Of a DNA stretch of 40,806 nt, positions 8,606 through 19,243 are shown in pieces. The position numbers were made by a program, and so were the translations under genes. The DNA comes from Chthonomonadaceae bacterium (GTDB taxonomy: Bacteria > Armatimonadota > Chthonomonadetes > Chthonomonadales > Chthonomonadaceae). A model generated the notes under the pieces. It saw only the letters and a list, made by a program, of their open reading frames with translations. It was not told the origin of the DNA and did no database searches. The stretch is from the NCBI GenBank assembly GCA_025054835.1, contig JANWZQ010000052.1:1-40806 (forward strand). Reading direction: 5' to 3'. Position 1 is the stretch's first letter, and each line of letters begins with the position of its first letter.

Positions 8606-8638
8606 CTCGTAAAAATACGAGCCTGTGCACGATGCACA
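8606..8638. repeat. Two adjacent small stem-loops
   Basis: CTCGTA-AAAA-TACGAG (8606-8621) is a perfect 6-bp stem with a 4-nt loop. TGTGCA-CGA-TGCACA (8624-8638) is a second perfect 6-bp stem with a 3-nt loop, only two bases later. A larger hairpin starts 21 bases further on. Such close packing is unusual for random sequence and would fit a folded RNA, but no promoter is clear. Confidence 0.4.
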
Positions 8639-8658
8639 CACAGAATGCCCGCTCCAAA

Positions 8659-8696
8659 CTGTGCAAAAGCACTGCTGCGAGTGAGCTTTTGCACAG
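8659..8696 (-). terminator. Hairpin after the TMEM14-like gene
   Basis: CTGTGCAAAAGC and GCTTTTGCACAG form a perfect 12-bp stem around a 14-nt spacer that itself contains CACT/AGTG. It begins 4 nt beyond the stop codon of the leftward gene at 8701-9033. On the minus strand only three T residues follow, so termination may be weak. Its location suggests it closes the leftward operon. Confidence 0.5.
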
Positions 8697-8700
8697 GAGA

Positions 8701-9033
8701 TCACCCCTCACGCTGGAGGGCAGCAACCAGGAAGATCAGCACGGCTACCACACTCACCACCCCGAACAGGCCAGCCGGGTAAAACGTGCCGCTCTTCTGG
8801 TAGCGCATCCAGAGGCTCACGAACATCATTGCTCCCACCACAGCACCGATCCACAGACCTGTCCGGGGCTGCGACCGGGTCAGCGCATAGGTAGCCAGCA
8901 ATACAATAGCACTGCCCACCCCGGCAATCAGTGATGGCACACTGCGCTTGCTGGCATAACCCAGGATCCCTCCGAGAAGCATGAGAAACGGATAGACCAG
9001 TAATGTCCAGCGACCGAACTCCAGCACAACCAT
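8701..9033 (-). CDS. TMEM14-family small integral membrane protein
   Basis: The start is set at the ATG giving MVVLEFGRWTLLVYPFLM, 110 residues; an AGGAGG lies 9 nt upstream. An in-frame ATG 18 bp earlier (9051) also has an AGGAG site and cannot be excluded. Four hydrophobic segments fill the protein. The pattern GGILGYASKRSVPSLIAGVGSAIVLL and later MRYQKSGTFYPAGLFGVVS matches the TMEM14 / UPF0136 family: a Gly-Tyr-x-Lys/Ser turn, SLIAG, then RY-x-K-[ST]-x-x-x-x-PAG. Eukaryotic TMEM14 proteins are linked to lipid or porphyrin movement; bacterial members are uncharacterised. It is last in a leftward set after the NHLP-clan protein (77 bp gap), but no functional link is evident. Confidence 0.75.
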   Translation of the reverse strand: MVVLEFGRWTLLVYPFLMLLGGILGYASKRSVPSLIAGVGSAIVLLATYALTRSQPRTGLWIGAVVGAMMFVSLWMRYQKSGTFYPAGLFGVVSVVAVLIFLVAALQREG

Positions 9034-9110
9034 CCCTCCTCTCCTCCTCATGATCGTGCTCTCCTGCTGACCTCCCGATCACTCTTCCTCAGGCACTTCA
9101 GAGAGCATCC

Positions 9111-9338
9111 TTACATCCCGATGTTACGTGCCAGCGCCACAATGCGTTCGTACGCGACGCGATCTTCCAGACCACGCCACTCCTCCAGATGGGTACGCAG
9201 CACAGCCATCTGCACGTCAGAGAGCACGAACCCCTCCTCCGCCAGGGTACACCCCGGATCCCGTATCAGACGTCCCCGGAAGTCGGCATCCACGCTGGCA
9301 CGCCACAGTATCGCCCGTATCGGCCCCGGGTCATCCAT
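9111..9338 (-). CDS. Os1348-type NHLP-clan small protein
   Basis: The start giving MDDPGPIRAILWRASVDADF is chosen because a GAGG element lies 6 nt upstream and the frame then begins 16 bp after the stop of the upstream glycosidase gene. Extending it 60 bp would overlap that gene. The 75-residue product reads ILWRASVDADFRGRLIRDPGCTLAEEGFVLSDVQ. This matches the leader-like module (A-x-x-D-x-x-F-R-x-R-L-x-x-D-P-x-x-x-L-x-E-x-G) of nitrile-hydratase-like leader-peptide (NHLP) proteins, especially the Os1348 group. In RiPP pathways such modules guide maturation enzymes. Here there is no Gly-Gly cleavage site, no separable core peptide, and no cyclodehydratase, radical SAM or peptidase-transporter next to it. 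It may be a stand-alone or repurposed member. Confidence 0.6.
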   Translation of the reverse strand: MDDPGPIRAILWRASVDADFRGRLIRDPGCTLAEEGFVLSDVQMAVLRTHLEEWRGLEDRVAYERIVALARNIGM

Positions 9339-9354
9339 TCCTGCCCTCGCCAGC

Positions 9355-12300
9355 CTACTCCACCGGAGCGGTGCGCACACCAAACCGATAGCCAGCAATC
9401 GTCATGTCGTTCGTTAACAGCACAAAGTCGGCCCGCACATCCCGATTGGGCCGGGCACGTAGCGTCAGCGTGTGCGTTCCGCGGGACAGCGGTACCACGT
9501 TCACCAGCAGGGTGTCCCCTGCTTTCGCGTTCACTGCCGTCACCGGCCTGCCATCCAGCAACACGGTCACTGGCTCCGGGATCCCGTTGCGCACGGCGCG
9601 CACGTAAAGCGCATAGTTACCCGGTACCTCCACAGCGAAGCGTGTTGTGATCGCGGCTCCCCCGGAGAGACGCACGCTTGAGGCGCCCTTGCCCGGACTG
9701 CACGCCGGATCTACTGCGGGCTTCGTTGCCCCGAGGTCCACAAACTTCTCACACTCAAACAACAACTCCTGTGGCTGCGGCGTGAACGATATCACCGCCA
9801 TGCCCTGCGGCTCGATTTCCACCTTCCAGGTTGTTTCCACCGGAGTTGCCACCTCATTCCGCCATGCGGCAAACGCCTCTGGCGGAATAGAAATTGTCTT
9901 CTGCACCGGTGTATCCCGGGAGTTGTACAGCAGGATCTTATCGGTACACAGAGTGGCATACACCCCGTCGTTGGCGTTATCCACCGGCAGGGCGCTTCGC
10001 CGGCCGGGCTCGAAGGCGTCCAGGTTGTAGATCGCTCTCCGAAGCACCTCGATATACCCTTTGAGCAGCTGACGCGTCGCCGGGAAGAACACAGTCAGGC
10101 CATTGCCATAGCGGCGCGTCCACGAGTCGCCAGTAGCACCATACAACCGGCGCAAATCCAGCTCGCGCCGCAGAGAGCCTTTCAGCAGGGGCGCCACCGC
10201 GTCCTCACGTACCGTCACTTCGGATAGCTGCACCGAATGCACCAGCACCCCGACCCGCTGGGGTGTTCGTTCCTCTCCTCCAGAACCGGGCCGTGGAAAC
10301 GTCTGCGATTGGATGGTCAGGGTTGCAAGGGGCCCTTTTGCCACGGCCTCTTCTGGAACCAGCATGCGGTAGGTCACATCCCCTGTTGCCGAGAGCACGC
10401 CCAGCTCATACCCGTTGAATAGCACCCGGCGCGTCAGGCCTGCTGCCTCCGGTGGCACCGTGGCACGGATCAGCAGGACATACTTCCGTTCCGGGTAGAC
10501 TGGCAGGCGCACCGTCACGTTCGCGCCAGCCCACCGGCGCGCCACACCATCCTCCACCTCTGTGTCCAGCCAGTCCCCACCCAGAAAGTCCGCAACCTCC
10601 GGTGCGGCCACCGGGATCCGGTACTGCGCGGGGATCGCCCCCACGTAACGCTCCGTTACCTGTGCCGGACGCAACTCGTTAGCATAACCGAACATCTCGG
10701 TGAACCATTGCGTGCTCCCATCGAAGGACTGCACCTTCCCGAAGTCGTACGCAATCAGCACCCCTCCTGCGTTGACCCACTCCCGGATCTTCTCCAGTGT
10801 GGAGGCCGAGGCCATCGTTCCCTCCCAGAGAGCCAGGATGCGATAGCGTGCGAGGCAACCGTCCTCGATCATCCGGTCGTCCACAATATCGAAGTTGGCG
10901 ATATCTCGCAGGTAGGCGCAGGCCTGTGCAAAGAGAGGCGCATACCCCTGGTTCGGACGCAGCTTCTGCGCTTCCGCCGGGTAGAACATGGCCACATCCA
11001 CCACCGGTCGCTCCACCCGGAGCCACCGTCCGTACCGGTAGTACACCTCCCGGCACGCGATCGCGCTCCCGGCCCAGTCGAACAGCCCCACCGCGCCCTG
11101 CGAGAGCGCCTCGAACAGGCGCTCCACCTGCTGTTCCGGCGTGAGGTTGCCCGGAGGCTCCACCCAGAAGGGCACGTTGTAGAAGCGGCATGCGCTTCCG
11201 ATGCGCCCGAACATCGTGGCAGCGTTCTCGGCAAACGGGCGGAACCGGCTGTGCGTGGAGCGCACCGCAGCGTTGTATTGCGCGGCAATCCGCACAATCA
11301 GGCTGTTGTCGTTGCCCCCGCGCGGGTCCTCGTCCACAAAGCCTGCCGGCACCATCAGCAGAGAGGCCGGGAAGTATCTGCGTGCCGCGCGTAGATTCAT
11401 CTCGATTGCCCTGCCCACCGACTGGTGATACCAGGTAACGAAGTCCAACCACTCCTGCCGTGCTTCGGCGCGCGGTCGTTGCGGGTACGTGATCTCATCC
11501 GGTGAGGCGAACGACCGCTTCCATGCTGCGTTCAACTGCGCCAGCCCCCCATACTTCTGCAGCATGGCGTCGCGGAAGCTGGCCCGGGCTAGCGGGTCAG
11601 CGCACCACCACCCCGGATGATTGTGCAGGTCCCCGAAGCGGCGCTCCCAGTCCTCCTTCTGACCGGGCACTGCCGTACGCCCTCCCTGCATCAGGCCCGC
11701 CTCGCCATAATCGCCATGGATCCCCACGTAAAGGGCCGGTATGTCCGTGCCAAATGCGCGCGCCAGCGCCGCGTAATGCTGTTCGATGAAGTCCGGCCAG
11801 GAGGGATCCCAGATGGAAAAGGCCTGCACGGGCTGGTTGTGCTCCAGACACTGCAACCGCGTAAACGGTACCGACTCCCGGTACCACTCGGGTGGAAATG
11901 CGCAGTGCGGGAAGTAGCACCAGTCCAGCCCCAGTTCGCGCACGAATTTCCGTGCAGCCTGCGGTACTGCCCAGTCCCACTGCCCGGGAGCCGTGAGTGG
12001 CGTCGAAAGATGGTCCGAGTCCGTCTGAAACAGCGTGAAACCGGCGCTGGCCAGAATGTCCATCTCAGAGCGACTGCCCACGTTAGCGCTCAGCAGCATC
12101 CGTTCACCCACGCGACGGGGGCGCGCATACGGGTTCTGGGCCGGCGCCCCCCCGGCCCGGATGTCCCACAGGCGCACGATACGGGAAGGGTCCGGCATGG
12201 GCGCGCCACGCAATGGCCCCCAGAGCCCTCCGTTACCGGGCGCGTATTCTCTGGCGGCAGGCCACTGCCGATCATCGAAGCCAGCTGTCCACCATGCCGG

Positions 12301-12816
12301 AGGCGCACGCCGGGTATGGCGCACTCCCTTGCCAGATGCAACTACCTGCGTCCGCCCCCCCGGCAGGGTCAGCACAAATTTGTATAGCAAGCCACCGGGC
12401 CCATCCGTGTTGCGCACCTCCACGGCAAACAGATTGTCTCCCGCTTGCAGATGCCCGGTAACGTCTATCTCCTGCACTGTGGTCCAGTCGTTGCCCTGCG
12501 CTACCGGTTGCGCGCGCCCATTGAGATAGGCCACGAAGATATCGTCCGCCACTATCAGCAGCTTTGCAGCAATCGGGCGACGCGCTACCGGAAAGCGATG
12601 CCGGAAGAACACGGTTTCTGGCGCACGCCAGCCGTCCGTTGCCCAGATCCACTGCCACCCCCCGGCAGACGGGTTTTCTGTGAGACGTTGCGCGGGAGCC
12701 GGGGGACGCTCGGAGGGCGGCGCACCCTGTCGGGCGGCCCGGCCAGCAACTACCATGCCACACAGGGGGATCAGCAACAGAAAGCGCCGACAGAAACGGC
12801 GCGATGGCTTCATCAT
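9355..12816 (-). CDS. Secreted GH42-like glycoside hydrolase with N- and C-terminal carbohydrate-binding-type domains
   Basis: The start at 12816 (or the adjacent ATG at 12813) gives MMKPSRRFCRRFLLLIPLCGMVVAG, a signal peptide. GGAA lies 4-7 nt upstream. The frame is open for 255 bp more, but that part looks non-coding and abuts ligA. The 1153-residue protein has a galactose-binding-like domain near 65-155 (FRHRFPV, ADDIFVAYLNG, GDNLFAVEVRN). A TIM-barrel-like region spans about 240-600, with GDYGEAG (Glu372, candidate acid/base) and FWVEPPG (Glu553, candidate nucleophile). A Rossmann-like segment follows (ILALWEGTMAS, WVNAGGVLIAYDFG), resembling the GH42 trimerisation domain. The last 130 residues resemble a CBM6/35-type module (LLFECEKFVDLG, GNYALYVRAVRNG). 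The architecture is beta-galactosidase-like; residue roles and substrate are inference. Confidence 0.7.
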   Translation of the reverse strand: MMKPSRRFCRRFLLLIPLCGMVVAGRAARQGAPPSERPPAPAQRLTENPSAGGWQWIWATDGWRAPETVFFRHRFPVARRPIAAKLLIVADDIFVAYLNGRAQPVAQGNDWTTVQEIDVTGHLQAGDNLFAVEVRNTDGPGGLLYKFVLTLPGGRTQVVASGKGVRHTRRAPPAWWTAGFDDRQWPAAREYAPGNGGLWGPLRGAPMPDPSRIVRLWDIRAGGAPAQNPYARPRRVGERMLLSANVGSRSEMDILASAGFTLFQTDSDHLSTPLTAPGQWDWAVPQAARKFVRELGLDWCYFPHCAFPPEWYRESVPFTRLQCLEHNQPVQAFSIWDPSWPDFIEQHYAALARAFGTDIPALYVGIHGDYGEAGLMQGGRTAVPGQKEDWERRFGDLHNHPGWWCADPLARASFRDAMLQKYGGLAQLNAAWKRSFASPDEITYPQRPRAEARQEWLDFVTWYHQSVGRAIEMNLRAARRYFPASLLMVPAGFVDEDPRGGNDNSLIVRIAAQYNAAVRSTHSRFRPFAENAATMFGRIGSACRFYNVPFWVEPPGNLTPEQQVERLFEALSQGAVGLFDWAGSAIACREVYYRYGRWLRVERPVVDVAMFYPAEAQKLRPNQGYAPLFAQACAYLRDIANFDIVDDRMIEDGCLARYRILALWEGTMASASTLEKIREWVNAGGVLIAYDFGKVQSFDGSTQWFTEMFGYANELRPAQVTERYVGAIPAQYRIPVAAPEVADFLGGDWLDTEVEDGVARRWAGANVTVRLPVYPERKYVLLIRATVPPEAAGLTRRVLFNGYELGVLSATGDVTYRMLVPEEAVAKGPLATLTIQSQTFPRPGSGGEERTPQRVGVLVHSVQLSEVTVREDAVAPLLKGSLRRELDLRRLYGATGDSWTRRYGNGLTVFFPATRQLLKGYIEVLRRAIYNLDAFEPGRRSALPVDNANDGVYATLCTDKILLYNSRDTPVQKTISIPPEAFAAWRNEVATPVETTWKVEIEPQGMAVISFTPQPQELLFECEKFVDLGATKPAVDPACSPGKGASSVRLSGGAAITTRFAVEVPGNYALYVRAVRNGIPEPVTVLLDGRPVTAVNAKAGDTLLVNVVPLSRGTHTLTLRARPNRDVRADFVLLTNDMTIAGYRFGVRTAPVE

Positions 12817-12986
12817 CGCGTTCCAGCACGTGTTAGAAGAATGTGATCCATGGCATACAGTACGCAGTCGGTTTCTCCTCTGTTCGCCCCGAATCCTGCC
12901 GTGAGGCGCATGCGCCCCCCGCAGAGCGCAGGATACAGATCGGGAGCCCTCTCTCGAGGACGCCCTGCATCCAGCGTTTCCACTGA

Positions 12987-15239
<2,253 letters not shown>

Positions 15240-15247
15240 CAGGGTTC

Positions 15248-15299
15248 CGGGGCCCGGAGAACCTGCACCCACGCAACGTTGCTGCCATTCCGGGCCCCG
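15248..15299. terminator. Shared inverted repeat between convergent ligA and GH-A genes
   Basis: CGGGGCCCGGA (15248-15258) pairs perfectly with TCCGGGCCCCG (15289-15299). The 30-nt spacer contains the palindrome GCAACGTTGC. The repeat starts 8 nt after the ligA stop, in a 138-bp convergent gap. Its symmetry would let it work in both directions, but neither side has a T-run. Confidence 0.45.
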
Positions 15300-15377
15300 C
15301 GATCGCTGCCCTCTGCTCCTTCCGCGGGTCGTGCCTGCGGAGCAGGTCGGGCGCAGCAACAGAGCAGGCACGGCGTA

Positions 15378-18287
15378 TCAGGATGGCACTTCGATCTCGT
15401 AGAGCAAACAGGCCTTTCCCCGCTGCCGAACATCCAGTGCAACTACCAGTGCCCCGTTGCGCACCTGCGCGGGCACCGTGTGAAGGCGTGCGCCGTCGGT
15501 AGCCAGCGCCCAGACCCGGGCCCTATCGGGCCGGGCCACGCGCACGGTCACAGTGGCACGCCCGCGTAGCACCAGGTGAGGTAGTCCTCCCCATTCCAGC
15601 AGCACCTGCCGCGCGCGGTCGGCGAAGCGGGCTCCGCTGTTCTGCAGGTCAGTCAGATGGGTGATGAGCAGGCGCCGGCTCCGGGCAATCGGCTGACCAT
15701 CCACACTGGAAACCCAGACGGTAGCGTCGACGTCCTGCACCTGCACGGTGACGGCACGGGTCTGCAGGGTCCTCCCCGCCGGAGCGTAGCCCCCTGCGGT
15801 ACGGGGTGTGTCCAGAACGAAAGTATCTGTCGGGGCATCCAGCGTTAGCTCTGCCGTTTCGCTCTGGAACCGACCGGTCTTCAAATCGGTCGAGTTGTCG
15901 GGCTTCAACCATCCGCGCCGCCGCATCTCCGCCAGTAACTGTGGCCCTGCGCTGTCGCCGTAGGGATCGAGCTTCAACGCCCCATCCCCCCATGCTCCCG
16001 TATGCTGCAGGGGCAACAGGATATCCACCCCCTGTACCTGCCCGGGCTTCTCAGTGATCAGAGTGCCCACCCGGGTGACGAGCGCCAGCACACTCCAGTC
16101 CGGAGTGACCCGGCGCACGGGTGCTGCTGGCCCCAGCACTTGCTGCGGAGTCATGGCGATGGCGATGGCGTGGCGGGCCGGTTGCATATCGCCTCGCCGG
16201 AACAGGCAGAGGCTGGCACGGTCCGAGGCCATGCCGAGCGGGTCCGAGACCAGATCGAAGTAGCCGGCCGGCGCCGGGGCGAAGAGGCTCTCCTGGTTGT
16301 GGCTGTAGGAGTAACGCCAGATCATCGCCCAGTCCTGCAGGGCGCCCAGCGCGCCCGTGAGGATCCCTCCAACCCCACGGAAGCGGCCGGGCCCGGAGTA
16401 GTTGAACTCGCTGATGGCAAAGGGTCGGTCGAACAGACGGTGGAAAGCGTTGCCAATCCCACCGGGACTGCCCTGCGCCACCGGGCTCACATTGGGGCAT
16501 CGTGATGGCAGACGCCACGGTTGTTCAAGAAACTCCGGATGATCCACGTAGAAGTGATCGTCCACGTAGTCCATCTCTGTGCGTACCGCATGCAGGGGCA
16601 ACGGGTTGGTCCATGCGTTCAGATTGGTCAACAGGGCACGACACCCCAGCTCCTCACGCAGGAACTGGCGCGTACGGCGGAAGAACTCGCGTTGATTTTC
16701 CGCGAGGAATACGTTGAAGACCGTCCACGCGGGGGTGTTCTCGGTTTCCGGCAGGGGCACGTTGCCCCGTTTCGGATCCTGCCCGTCCGGCAGTCCGCCC
16801 AGAGCGCGGGCGCAGGCGTCGCGGGTGGGGTACCGTGTGGTCAGGAACGCGTTCCACGCGCGCACGTAGTCCGCCCGGAGGTTCCCCTGCAGCAGGTGAC
16901 GGAAATTGCCGGGATTGCCCTCGTTGATCAGGCTGATCCACGCGAGGGCCGGGTCTTCGGCCCACCGCATTCCGGTGTAGGGGTTGCGATGGTCCAGCAG
17001 GGCCCGGGCAAACGCTTTGAAGTTGGCGAAGGCGCGCTCGTTGACCGGAACAGCCATCTTGAAAGCGTCCATCTCGATCTCACCGGTAGCGCCATCCCAG
17101 ATCGCTCCTGCGGGCACAGGCCGGGAGACGAACAGGTCGGTGGTAACGTAGATGCCCTGCTTTTTGAAGGCGGCAAACAGGTAGTCCAGCTGGTCCAGAG
17201 CGTCGGACCGGAGGCGCACACCATCCTGCGAGCGATCGATCAACAGGCCCTCGTAATGATGCAATCGCACCGCGTTGTAGCCCTGCCGGCGCAGACGTTG
17301 CGCGAAGCGGTCGGCCTGAGGGTGTGTGAGATACTGCGCCCCGAAGGAGAGATTGACGCCGTAGAAGCGTACGGGCTCCTGCGGGCGTTCCGCGAACGCG
17401 AGCTGCCCCCGCGTGTTCACGACGACGCGCCCGAGCCGGCCGGCTGGCGCATGCCAGGGCGTCAGATTGCTGAAGTCGATGGCGGAACCGGGCACGACAT
17501 CCAGGCGCGTGTCCAGCGGCACCCATTCCGGGCCCGGCGTAATGGTCACCGGGCCATCCATCTGCATCTGTATTCCTCCACGCGCCGTGAGCGTGAACGC
17601 AACCTGCAGTGCTCGCCCTGCGGGCCACAGGTCCTTCCCATCCATCTGCGGGCCAATGCGCACGGTGATGGTCGGTCCCCACTGCCGGTCATCCTGCAGG
17701 AGCACCGGCGTGGGCTCCGGGAAGCGCCATTGCAACTGCGCGCCATCGGCCAGAGTCAGATCGAGCGCGCGGGCCGGCATGGATCGGAGATGCACCTGCG
17801 CCCATTGATCCGGTACGGGTACTCGCTCTCCATCGATCACGAACACAGCGCCAGTAACCAGACGGACCGGCAGGCTCAGACTGACATGCAGGCTATTGAG
17901 GGCGACGGGTTCCTGCGGGGTGAGACGATAGGCCAGTTGCACTCCGTCCCTGACTGCAGTGGCTCGTACCTCGGTCTGGACCAGCGCACCACCCGGCGCG
18001 CGGATCTGCCCCCGCAGGGGGGTGCCGGCAGTCGCCTCCTGACCGGGTTTCGCGGGAGCCAGAGACGCCCCGCGCCAGGGAACCTCAAATAATCCGGGCT
18101 CCAGAGCCCCCATGTCCCGACCGGCGTAGCGCAGGCGCACACTGCCGGCGGGCGAGACCCACGCCTGCCACGGCGACGGGTTCTGACGTGCCATGCCAAA
18201 CGCGAGGAGCGCAGGCAGGAAGAGCACACAGGGCCACCGGAAGTGACCGGGGTTGATGATCTGAAAAATCCGTCGTGTGGTTGACAT
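15378..18287 (-). CDS. Secreted clan GH-A glycoside hydrolase (GH5-like)
   Basis: The ATG has GAGGGG 7 nt upstream. The 969-residue protein starts with a basic segment and a hydrophobic stretch (WPCVLFLPALLAFGMA), a signal peptide. Residues 45-290 are beta-rich. The catalytic barrel starts near 305 (VRFYGVNLSFGAQYL) and continues through YNAVRLHHYEG. Glu456 in AWISLINEGN is at the acid/base position (an Asn-Glu pair, as in clan GH-A), followed by DDHFYVDHP near 577. Glu627 in FAISEFNYSG is at the nucleophile position. The C-terminal 250 residues are beta-rich. The clan is well supported; GH5 or a related subfamily and the substrate are not determinable. It faces ligA across a palindromic gap and lies downstream of a decayed gene. 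Confidence 0.75.
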   Translation of the reverse strand: MSTTRRIFQIINPGHFRWPCVLFLPALLAFGMARQNPSPWQAWVSPAGSVRLRYAGRDMGALEPGLFEVPWRGASLAPAKPGQEATAGTPLRGQIRAPGGALVQTEVRATAVRDGVQLAYRLTPQEPVALNSLHVSLSLPVRLVTGAVFVIDGERVPVPDQWAQVHLRSMPARALDLTLADGAQLQWRFPEPTPVLLQDDRQWGPTITVRIGPQMDGKDLWPAGRALQVAFTLTARGGIQMQMDGPVTITPGPEWVPLDTRLDVVPGSAIDFSNLTPWHAPAGRLGRVVVNTRGQLAFAERPQEPVRFYGVNLSFGAQYLTHPQADRFAQRLRRQGYNAVRLHHYEGLLIDRSQDGVRLRSDALDQLDYLFAAFKKQGIYVTTDLFVSRPVPAGAIWDGATGEIEMDAFKMAVPVNERAFANFKAFARALLDHRNPYTGMRWAEDPALAWISLINEGNPGNFRHLLQGNLRADYVRAWNAFLTTRYPTRDACARALGGLPDGQDPKRGNVPLPETENTPAWTVFNVFLAENQREFFRRTRQFLREELGCRALLTNLNAWTNPLPLHAVRTEMDYVDDHFYVDHPEFLEQPWRLPSRCPNVSPVAQGSPGGIGNAFHRLFDRPFAISEFNYSGPGRFRGVGGILTGALGALQDWAMIWRYSYSHNQESLFAPAPAGYFDLVSDPLGMASDRASLCLFRRGDMQPARHAIAIAMTPQQVLGPAAPVRRVTPDWSVLALVTRVGTLITEKPGQVQGVDILLPLQHTGAWGDGALKLDPYGDSAGPQLLAEMRRRGWLKPDNSTDLKTGRFQSETAELTLDAPTDTFVLDTPRTAGGYAPAGRTLQTRAVTVQVQDVDATVWVSSVDGQPIARSRRLLITHLTDLQNSGARFADRARQVLLEWGGLPHLVLRGRATVTVRVARPDRARVWALATDGARLHTVPAQVRNGALVVALDVRQRGKACLLYEIEVPS

Positions 18288-18326
18288 CTTCGATCCCCTC
18301 TACTGTGCCACGCATGTGCTCCGGTT

Positions 18327-19137
18327 TCATTGCGCTTCGATGCGCAAACGAAAGGCATCCCCGAAGCGGGCCCGATTGTGCATAACGGGGCGCAGGAGGA
18401 ACCATTCTGGAGTCCCGGCGGTCGGAGCCTTCACATGGAACGTGATCGTGGCACCTGCGCCGGGCAGAACATCCCCGGCGACCGGCGCGGTGTAGACGCA
18501 TTCCCCGATCCGGGCCTGCAGTGCCACGCAGTGCAGATGGTGCGCACCGTTACCGCCCCGGGGGTTGCCCTGTAGACCTTTCCAGAAGGTTGGCGACGTG
18601 TTACGCAGGATGATCGTGAGCGCGAGTGTGGTGCGCGCCCACAGGAGTTGTCGCCCTGTCGTGCACAGGGCGCAGCAGTTTCCCGGGCACGGCAAGCGTC
18701 ACATGATTGAAGGCGGCGTCCAGCAGCCCGGGCGGATTCTGCCCATGGAAAGGCCTGTTACCAGCAGCAATCAGGGGGACACTGTGCGAGTCTTTGCCGG
18801 CGGCCCCGGTGCGCAACCCGGACCGCTTGCCAGCAGCACCCGCGTTCCAGAAGTCCTGCTGCATTCTCCGGTAGATGCCATGGACGCCGTCCTGCGTGGC
18901 GTCATGGTCCATGGTGAGCCAGATGTCCGGTGGTTCTGCAGGAGGCATCGCCAGGAAGCGCGGGCCTTCCTGCCGGACAACGCGCGCGTCATCGGTCGGT
19001 CAGTACCATCCGGATCGATGATCCTGTGATCGCTGTCTTCATTGCGCGATAGCCACCGGATACCGCCGGAAGAAGACGCTACGGAACCGGGAGAGGCGGA
19101 GCACCCGGTAGTAATCGCGGTAGAAGGCCACCTGCTG
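18327..19137 (-). pseudogene. Decayed gene ending in an Ig-like (NBR1-type) domain
   Basis: Coding-like sequence runs leftward but changes frame. From about 19137 one frame reads QQQVAFYRDYYRVLRLSRF and stops at 19039. A second frame then shows DHRIIDPDGTDRPM. The first frame resumes with RFLAMPPAEPPDIWLTMDHD and GVHGIYRRMQQDFW and ends at 18601. A third segment, in the second frame, reads LALTIILRNTSPTFWKG, then GDVLPGAGATITFHVKAP and RARFGDAFRLRI, and ends at 18327. That last part fits an Ig-like NBR1-type fold: NTxxxxW, LPGxxxTxxFxVxAP, a late FGD. Several frameshifts and stops would be needed to join the parts, so I read it as an inactivated gene for a secreted multidomain protein. The main-body family is not recognised. 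Sequencing error is an alternative. The exact 5' limit is uncertain. Confidence 0.5.
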
Positions 19138-19243
19138 TTGGCAGCAACAATGCATCCCGATCGCATGGGCAACCTGGAACGCTCTTTCTGGCTGCCGTGT
19201 TGCAGGGGGCGCAGGAGTTATCGTGACAGCCGGTACGGCATTA

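Larger units (their letters stand above)
8070..8658. other. Gene-free, hairpin-rich region
   Basis: No frame here has a plausible ribosome site, codon pattern or family resemblance. The stretch from about 8500 to 8620 is more AT-rich than its neighbours. Several compact inverted repeats are present: GGGATG/CATCCC at 8364-8381, an 8-bp stem at 8425-8448, and two small adjacent stems at 8606-8638. An 11-base sequence, CCCGACCGCTC, occurs at 8191-8201 and again at 8379-8389. It could hold a small RNA or decayed DNA; nothing identifies either. Confidence 0.4.

Noticed and set aside
8496-8726. Small minus-strand frame in the hairpin-rich gap
   Set aside because: It overlaps the TMEM14 gene end and a hairpin, with no ribosome site or protein-like pattern.
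16521-18092. Long open frame on the plus strand opposite the GH-A gene (about 520 codons)
   Set aside because: It is antisense to a gene with clear catalytic motifs, has no ribosome site or family resemblance, and long antisense frames are common in GC-rich DNA.
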